From Labia minor (taxonomy: Eukaryota; Arthropoda; Insecta; Dermaptera; Spongiphoridae), in contig OY720344.1 in the NCBI GenBank assembly GCA_963082975.1, positions 78,480,053-78,544,052 of the forward strand: a DNA stretch of 64,000 bases, read 5' to 3'. Below are positions 57,326 through 64,000 of the stretch, one piece after another. The position numbers and the translations under genes are program-made. The notes under the pieces were generated by a model. The model saw only the letters and a list, made by a program, of their open reading frames with translations, had not been told where the DNA came from and searched no databases. How positions within the stretch are numbered: the stretch's first letter is position 1; each line of letters begins with the position of its first letter.

Positions 57326-57632
57326 ACCGACCGACGATAGTAAGGGAGGTATTGTTTTCACAGCAAATTTCACATGTGGAGATTTTTACATATCTCCACG
57401 AATATTTCTTAATTTAAAATTATATATAAGTCACCCAGCCATTCATGACGTCACAGCCTGGTCTTACATATATATTACAAATAAAATAAAATTAAAAATA
57501 TTTATGTTATGTCCATATCTGTTTTTTTATTACATTAATAGATATATTAAAATTATTTGAAATTGTTTCTGTAGCTGGAAATTAATTTACTTCAAACCGT
57601 CGGTCGGTTCGGACCTGGCCACAGGTCAACTT
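57326..57632 (+). mobile_element. Family C element, internally deleted
   Basis: Both ends are present (ACCGACCGACG and the hairpin GACCTGGCCACAGGTC), but the TCCG microsatellite and the GATTTTGATGAAATTTGG core are missing. One of the two TGACGTCA palindromes is mutated (TAAGTCACC). Confidence 0.7.
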
Positions 57633-58086
57633 ATTTTGTTAATAATTTATTTTTATTTTTTATTTTTTTTGTTAATAATTATTACATTTTTATTTGTTCG
57701 AAAATTATTTCTACTTTATTAATTGTTAATAGTTATTACATTTTAATTAACAGTTTTCGGAATAAGTATATTCTCTTATTTTATAGAGATTTTTATTGTT
57801 TGTCTCAAAAGTCTACCTACAATATTTCATTACCATTGTATGATTCAAAATAAAATTCAAAATATTTAATAGGACATGACATGATCTTAGTATTTTTCCC
57901 ATACCAGAATATTTGCTAATATTACATGTTGGAGTTCCAATTACCTGCATATTTAATGGCAATTTCAATGCTGAATATACTTTTAAATAAAAAATTAAAA
58001 AAATTTGAAGTAAATGGAATTATTATACTTAATAAATCTATATATAAATTTAATATATATTCAAACAATAATTGAAACAATATTTT
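57633..58086. other. AT-rich sequence without recognised element
   Basis: No feature recognised. Confidence 0.4.
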
Positions 58087-58645
58087 CAATATTTTACTTA
58101 CATTGTGATTTATATTTCTATTTTTATTACAACTGTTATTATGGTTATGTTATTTTTGACAGTTTAAAAAAAATTAAAAATATTTGAATTTTTAAGTTTA
58201 TATGTAGCGCCATCTGTCGATAGTTTTGTGACACTACAGACTTTTACCAAAATATTACTAATTAAATTAATTTTGGATTTAATTGAAACAATATAAATAA
58301 AACGATTCAATATTTTACTTACATTGTGATTTATATTTCTATTTTTATTACAACTGTTATTATGGGTATGTTATTTTTGACAGTTTAAAAAAAATTAAAA
58401 ATATTTGAATTTGGAAGATTATATGTAGCGCCATCTGTCGATAGTTTTGTGATACTACAGACTTTTACCAAAATATTACTAATTAAATTAATTTTGGATA
58501 AATTAATTTTGGATTTAACTACACTAAAACCTTCCCTGGGATGCCCACAACAATCCCTGAAAGTTTCACCGTAATCGGACGGGTTTTTGAGTCTATAAGA
58601 GACAGACAGACAGACAGACAGACACACAGACACACAGACATTGCC
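58087..58645 (-). repeat. Repeat family E, copy 2, with a 221-bp tandem duplication
   Basis: The segment starting CAATATTTTACTTACATTGT occurs at 58087 and again at 58308, each with AGCGCCATCTGTCGATAGTT. After the second unit come CTTCCCTGGGATGCCCACAA and a CAGA/CACA microsatellite (58610-58640). Reverse-oriented relative to 1869-2197. Confidence 0.7.
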
Positions 58646-59519
58646 TTTTATATATATAGATATAGATAATTTAAAGTAATTAAAATATATAAATATTAAA
58701 ATTTTAATTAGTATTTATAAATAATATTAATAAGGTATTGCAAGGTTTTTGGAATTATAAAATCTACCCATGTAGATTTTATAAATGTTTATAAATGTTT
58801 TATGAGAATAGAATTGGCTGTCTTACTGTGTGCACGCATTTTTAGTGAGCTCCTGATCTTTTGTCGTTATCTTGGTTGTTTTTTGGTAGTTTTTTTACAT
58901 TTTTGAGAATTACGTGTGTTGTGATCCAACCTGCCACCCCCCAGTTTTCAGGGAGGTTCGTCGATTTTTTCGATACCTTTTGGACGCCTTTTTTAGTCGA
59001 GTGCTTCGAGGTGACCTCCAGTGAACCCCTCCCACTATTTGCAAACTCTAAAATTACAAGAAGTGATTAACTTAATCCTTTTTTTTTTTTTTTTTTTTTT
59101 TGTGTTTTGATTATTTATTAAGTGTTATTGAACTATTGAAATACTAATAGTATCAATCCTTATTAACGACCCCTTGCCGAGGTCTTCCCCTCCCCCTCCT
59201 AAAGTCACTACGACAGGCCCCGTAAGTGCAATATCCTTTTTCTCTCCTGGTTTTCTTCTCATCCATATTGTTATATTATATATTGTTTTTATTTTTGTTA
59301 TTGTTATTGCTGTTATTGTATTTATTTTTGTGTTCTATTTTTATTTTTATTTTTGCCTCTATTATATTTTTATCTGTCCTCTGGTGTTGTTGTTTATTAT
59401 TATTATTGTTGTTTTGTTTATTGTTATTATTATTATTATTTTTTTTTTTTTTATTTCTTTTTCTCTTTTCTTGTAAATATATTAGTTGTTCCTTGTGCTG
59501 TATGGCCAAACAATAAGCC
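58646..59519 (+). other. Probable 5' UTR region of the LINE at 59520 and AT-rich flank
   Basis: From about 58830 the composition becomes T- and G-rich in a way that continues into the LINE. It contains GATCCAACCTGCCACCCCCC (58922), a T23 run at 59079-59101 and a pyrimidine-rich tract before ORF1. The 5' border of the element could not be fixed. No second exon of the host gene is seen. Confidence 0.4.
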
Positions 59520-60869
59520 ATGTCGGATAGTGAGCAATTTGTGAGTTACAGATGCAATGTCTGTAGAAATGAAATTAAGACTTCGGCAATGCAATGTAAG
59601 AAGTGTGTGAAGCTTTTCTTTCACCCTGGTTGTGTGAAGAGGCATTCCACTCCGGATAAGCTCAATAAAAACACACTCGTTGCATGTCAGGGTCCTTTTG
59701 TTAAGATAGATGTGAGGAGAGAATTGGAGATGGAGGAGAAGAGAATGCTGTGTTTGAGACTGGATAGGCGTGACTCACTCAGATCGGATGGTGGTGCTTC
59801 TCAGGACTCGATAGATGCCTCGGACCGAGCAATTGATAGCGGGGAGGGTGTCTTAGATGCCGCTGGAGGTCTCGACTCTCATATTGATAAGATATTGAGA
59901 GAAGTTAGAGAAATGAGAAATGAGATAGTGGCGAGGGAGGAGATTAAGGCTATCATAAGGGATATAGTGAGTGAAGAGGTAAAGGAGTTGAAAGATGCCA
60001 TTAGTAATATCAGAAGTATGTTATTGGCAGGGGACAATGGTAGAGGTATATCTACTCCTACTCCTCCTAAGTTGGGGTACAGTGATGTTGTTAAGTCACG
60101 AGGTGATAGTGTTCTTTTGGTTAGACCGAAAGTCTGTCAAGAGAGCAAAGGTACTAGGAAGGATATAAAAGAGAAAATAAATGTGAGGGAGTTAGAGATG
60201 GGAATCACGAGATTTAAAAATGTTAGCAAGGGTGCAGTTATCTTGGGTTGTGAGACTGAAAGTGAGTCAGCCAGGCTAAAAGAGAAAATTTTGGAATCTG
60301 ATTTGAAGAATAGTTATGATGTAACTGGAGTTAGCAAAAGATGGCCTAAAATTAAGGTTATTAATGTTGATGAGGAGGAATTCAACTTGGGCGATGATTG
60401 TCTTATTTCTGCACTGAAAAGTCAGAATAGGTTAAATGCCGATAGAGATAGTTTTCATATGAGAATTTTAAAGAAGATCAAAGCAAGAACCGGTAGAGAG
60501 AACTCGAGTCGCTCCTTGATCATTGAACTTGATGAGGTTACTCATGCGGAGTGTCTTAGGTCTGAGAGACTTAACTTAGGTTGGAGACGATGTAGGGTTT
60601 TTGACCATGTCAATGTTCTGAGGTGCTTCCGGTGTTGGGGCTTTTTGCATACGTCATCTAGATGTTCGAGAGGTGAAGTATGTCATAAGTGTTCTGGGTC
60701 TCATAAAAGCGAGGATTGTAAAATGGAAATCAAAAAGTGTTGCAATTGTATGTTTAGAAGGGATACGTACAAGATCGATATTGATGTGGACCATGACGCT
60801 CTGGACTTAAAATGTCCTACCTATGTAAAAATGTTAAATGAAGAAAAAAGAAGGATTGGTAACTCCTAG
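59520..60869 (+). CDS. LINE ORF1 protein (PHD-like finger, coiled coil, CCHC knuckles)
   Basis: 449 aa, intact. The start ATG at 59520 has an in-frame TAA just upstream (59514-59516). Residues 12-42 hold C-x2-C, C-x2-C, H-x2-C and a further His, a half PHD-like finger as found in ORF1 of some CR1-type LINEs. Residues about 120-175 (KILREVREMRNEIV) look like a coiled coil. Residues about 367-410 carry CCHC-type knuckles (CFRCWGFLHTSSRC, CHKCSGSHKSEDC, then CCNC). ORF1 proteins bind the element RNA and help target-primed insertion. The frame ends NS-UAG, and the next codons CAA CCA continue directly in frame into ORF2. Confidence 0.9.
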   Translation: MSDSEQFVSYRCNVCRNEIKTSAMQCKKCVKLFFHPGCVKRHSTPDKLNKNTLVACQGPFVKIDVRRELEMEEKRMLCLRLDRRDSLRSDGGASQDSIDASDRAIDSGEGVLDAAGGLDSHIDKILREVREMRNEIVAREEIKAIIRDIVSEEVKELKDAISNIRSMLLAGDNGRGISTPTPPKLGYSDVVKSRGDSVLLVRPKVCQESKGTRKDIKEKINVRELEMGITRFKNVSKGAVILGCETESESARLKEKILESDLKNSYDVTGVSKRWPKIKVINVDEEEFNLGDDCLISALKSQNRLNADRDSFHMRILKKIKARTGRENSSRSLIIELDEVTHAECLRSERLNLGWRRCRVFDHVNVLRCFRCWGFLHTSSRCSRGEVCHKCSGSHKSEDCKMEIKKCCNCMFRRDTYKIDIDVDHDALDLKCPTYVKMLNEEKRRIGNS

Positions 60870-60875
60870 CAACCA
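60867..60875 (+). promoter_or_regulatory. Candidate stop-codon readthrough site UAG-CAA-CCA
   Basis: The ORF1 stop is UAG followed by CAA CCA, which fits UAG-CAR-YYA, the short motif that promotes readthrough in tobamovirus-type genes (established knowledge). ORF2 continues in the same frame without another stop to the window end. The first in-frame AUG of ORF2 is at 61095, after the Asn (WNVRG) and Glu (CETW) of the endonuclease, so initiation there would make a defective enzyme. Confidence 0.55.
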
Positions 60876-63800
60876 AAGAGTTCAGTTGAGGAGGAGGAAT
60901 CAACTGGACAAGATGGAGCTTATGTCAGAAATGTGAAGGACTTAAAAATTGTATTTTGGAATGTTCGTGGCTTTGATAATTTCCTATCATGGAATGGAAT
61001 CTCCGAGTTCTCTATTATTTCTCTTTGTGAGACTTGGTGCTTGCAAGATTTGGGTGATTTGACCCAACTAAGGGATTTTCACGTCTTTTCATCGATGGCA
61101 ATACGGGATAAGTCTAGAGGAAGGGGGAGTGGAGGTTTAGCCATATTTGTTAATAAATCCCTTTTCCAAGCGGAGTTGATTGAAGGGAATGAACTTTGGT
61201 TAGTTGTTAAACTAATTGATAGGTTCAATCATGAATATATTATTGGGATTGTTTATTTCAAACCCTCACTGGAGCTCGAATTTGTTTGGAGTCTTTTTGA
61301 GGACCTTTTGAGAGGTTTAGTTGAGAAGTATGATGGAAGGTTAATAATGTTGGGAGGTGACTTTAACTCTCGTATCGGTGATTTGAACAGTTCCCTGGGA
61401 GATTCTCTGCTGGATGGGTGTAGGGTTGAGGGTGATAGACAGAGTCTGGATAAAAAGATTGACAGGAGAGGAAGGGACTTGGTTGAATGCTTTGAGAACA
61501 ATTCTTTTATAGTCCTAAATGGCCGTACCAATAGTGATTTTCCTTCTCAGTTTACGTATCTGGGTCCCACAGGGGGTTCAGTTATAGATTTGGTTTGGTG
61601 CAATTCACTTTGTGTCAACCTGGTAAACGACCTCAGTGTTGTCATGGATGTGGTCCCTTCTGATCACTTTCCAGTTTGTGTTGAGTTGGATGTGCCGTTG
61701 AATGCCTGCTATCTTTCTGAGATGCAACCTGGTGGTTATGTCCCTTCAAGACGTATGAGATGGGAGTCCTCGAAAGCAATGGCATTTCGTGGGCTGATGA
61801 ACTACTCCGACCGATGTCGGTTACCGCTGGATGCATCTGACGAGAGCATTTATGATGCCCTGATTCTTGCTATTGAAGAGTGTTCTGAGTTGTTGGGGCT
61901 TTGTGTGACTGCGAGACCTACTCGGCATTTGAAACGGAATGCTAACAAGAGTTGGTTTGACTCTGAATGTAGGGCGGCAAAAAGGACTCTTAGGGGTTAT
62001 TGCAGAGCACTGAGTACTAATGGCTTTCCCGAGGAGCTCAGGAGGGAATATTTGCACCTTATGAAGTCCTATCGCCTTTTACTGAAAAATAAGAAGAAAG
62101 CCTACTTGCAAAATATGGTTAATGGTATAGGTAATTGCCGAGACGCGGGCACCTTCTGGCGGGTGGTTGGTGGGATGAGGCGTGGTGCTCCTGATCCCAC
62201 GCCTGTGCAACTTGGATCTTGGAATGACTGGCTGCGTCATGCCTATCCACCTGTGGTCATTGACCCTATGGATGTGCGGTTTAGTGATGCTCTTAGCCCC
62301 TGGTTTGACTCTAATATTTCTCAGCTGGATATTTTGACCTCATTGAGTAGGGTGAAAAATGATAAATCACCCGGATGTGATGGTATTCCCTATGAAATTT
62401 TTAAAAATTTACCGCCGAATTGGTTGTTCTACCTGGAGGTTCTGTTCAACAGAATTTTTGAATCTGGTTCTGTGCCCCGTAGTTGGGGTGAAGTACAGTT
62501 AATTATGCTCCATAAGCGAGGGGATAAGGCAAACCCTGATAACTATCGCCCTATAGCCCTGATCAATTGCATAGCAAAGATCTTTACGCAGATACTGCTT
62601 GCACGTCTGGAGAATTGGTGTTTGCTGACGGAGGTAATACCGGAAGCTCAATCTGGTTTTTGTAGAGGAAGGGGTTGCATGGACAATTTATTCACTTTTA
62701 ACAATGTTGTTAACATTGTTCTATCTGGCTCTAAGAGGAGGGTTTATGCAACCTTTGTGGATTTTCAGCGTGCCTTTGATTCGATCTCTCACTCAAAATT
62801 GTGGCTAAAGTTATTTGGTTTGGGTGTAAGCTTTAAGTTTATTAGGATTGTGCGTGACCTTTATACAGGTTCAAGCGCGCGAATCCGGGTGGGCTGTACG
62901 CTTACAGAGAGTGTTGATATCACGCGGGGAGTTCTCCAGGGTGAGACGATGAGTCCACTGTTGTTTTCGCTCTACCTGTCTGACTTGGAGGAGCATCTCA
63001 GGGAATCCGGTTGCAATGGTGTAAATGTTAATTCTTCGCTGGATATTTTGTGTCTTCTGTATGCGGATGACCTTATCTTATTAAGTGATACACCAGCGGA
63101 GGTCAATAGAAAGCTCTGTGCTCTGCATAGTTACTGTTTGGAGAACGATTTAAGAGTAAACATAAAGAAGACAAAAATAGTTATCTTTCACAAGGGTAGA
63201 ATGTCGGGATGTAGGGAATTTGTCTATGCGGATGAAAGGATTGAATGTGTCAAGAGTTATGTGTACTTGGGAGTCCCTTTTGCTGAGTCGGGACTCTTTC
63301 TCCATGCTGCGAAAAGCTTTGTCTCTAGGTCCTCTGCTGCTACTTTGACCATTTTGAGTGTTCTACGAAGAGCAAGATGCCGCTCTTGGGCTTCTCGTGG
63401 AAGACTTTTTGAGGCTTTGCTTCTAAATACAATTTTATATGCAGCACCTGTTTGGAGTCTGCGATATTTGGATGTCTTGGAGAGGGTACAGGTCGGCTTT
63501 TTCAAGAGGTTATTGGGGCTACCGAGGGGAACACCGGACTCAGTTGTGAGGCTTGAGGTGGGGGTGGTCAAGCTGAGCTACAAGATATTGGTGATGACGT
63601 TGAGTTGGGTGATTAAGGTGTTAAGAATGGAGGGATTCAGGTATCCTGGGGCTACTTACCTTAGACTATGTGAACTGGATTCCGCGGGGACTGGTAGGTA
63701 TAACTGGGTCAGCCAGTTGAGAGGTCTGCTGGACTCTGCTGGGGTCACTGCTGTCCGTCTAAGTAATGTGACCTCTATTATAGAGGCTTTGGATGGATTG

Positions 63801-64000
63801 GGTTCGTTCAGAACTAACTTAATCATGAGTGATATTGATTTTATTAACAACTCATGTTTCAGTAGCTATTATAAAGAACTGATCGTTCTCGATGGAGAGT
63901 TCTCTCCCCAGGATTATTTGGGACGAGATATAAACTTTCAGATGGTCAGGGTTGTATCACAGTTGAGAATGGCAAGTAAACATCAGGTTAGGCTTACTTT
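60870..64000 (+). CDS. LINE ORF2 (APE endonuclease and reverse transcriptase), runs off the window
   Basis: At least 1043 uninterrupted codons. The endonuclease begins KIVFWNVRGFDNF and has LCETW (61022-61036), MLGGDFNSRIGD (near 61348) and VPSDHFPV (near 61650). The reverse transcriptase has KSPGCDGIPYEI (62352), NYRPIALINC (62547), EAQSGFCRGRG (62644), VDFQRAFDS (62757), RGVLQGETMSPLLFSLYL (62925) and LLYADDLILLSD with the YADD active site at 63060-63071. The C-terminal part includes a thumb-like SYVYLGVPF region. Such proteins nick the target and copy the element RNA in place. Residues and motifs place it in the CR1/Jockey/I assemblage; the exact clade is not resolved. No frameshift or stop over 3.1 kb suggests a young, possibly active copy. 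Confidence 0.9.

Noticed and set aside
59174..59544. Several overlapping frames before the LINE ORF1
   Set aside because: Low-complexity T-rich sequence translated into Ile/Leu/Phe or Asn/Lys runs; shadow frames of the probable 5' UTR.
1..64000. CRISPR arrays, operons or bacterial-type features
   Set aside because: The sequence is eukaryotic, with spliced exons and eukaryotic transposons; the spaced repeats are microsatellites or dispersed elements.

Overview
The window is eukaryotic nuclear DNA: very AT-rich, full of interrupted transposable elements, with GT-AG introns and no bacterial-style gene packing. Mariner, copia, Jockey-like and Penelope-like elements, RTE/jockey-type LINE fragments and hAT-type MITEs together suggest an invertebrate, most likely an arthropod (inference; no host gene was identified to a species).

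The backbone appears to be one host gene on the minus strand. I assembled ten coding exons between 56321 and 418 (56180-56321, 54245-54352, 53971-54100, 33830-33973, 25316-25361, 20227-20394, 19947-20028, 16222-16321, 644-702, 418-524). Every junction has GT/AG sites and the reading phase is preserved through all nine junctions, giving 361 codons plus a stop, with AATAAA 64 nt after the stop. The 5' part lies beyond 56321. The protein is basic, Ser/Pro-rich and ends in an Arg/Leu-rich likely coiled coil; I do not recognise the family. The last two exons are less certain than the others.

The introns (up to about 20 kb) are a graveyard of mobile DNA. 1869-4890: repeat families E and B and a palindromic array of family C. 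5049-6510: LINE fragment (family D) split by a deleted copia element with 5-bp target duplications. 8213-9448, 14415-15470 and 50641-51556: mariner relics. 10753-14414: Jockey-like LINE with ORF1 and ORF2 remains. 16680-18030: Penelope-like element with a GIY-YIG endonuclease. 22125-23490 and 38800-39911: two copies of one terminal-inverted-repeat transposon. 32592-33327, 36722-36901, 18852-19046: short hAT-type elements with target duplications. 42830-43340: transposase fragment with an inverted duplication. Family F, D, B and C copies fill most of the rest.

The right edge (59520-64000, plus strand) carries an apparently intact APE-type LINE. ORF1 (449 aa; half PHD-like finger, coiled coil, CCHC knuckles) ends in a single UAG, and ORF2 (endonuclease plus reverse transcriptase with YADD) continues in the same frame with no usable AUG before its catalytic residues. 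The stop context is UAG-CAA-CCA, which fits the UAG-CAR-YYA readthrough motif known from tobamovirus-type stops. This is the most interesting single observation. A second one is that repeat families B and C have the layout of Helentron-derived HINE/DINE-1 elements: an inverted repeat at one end, its partner just inside a short hairpin at the other, and a microsatellite inside.
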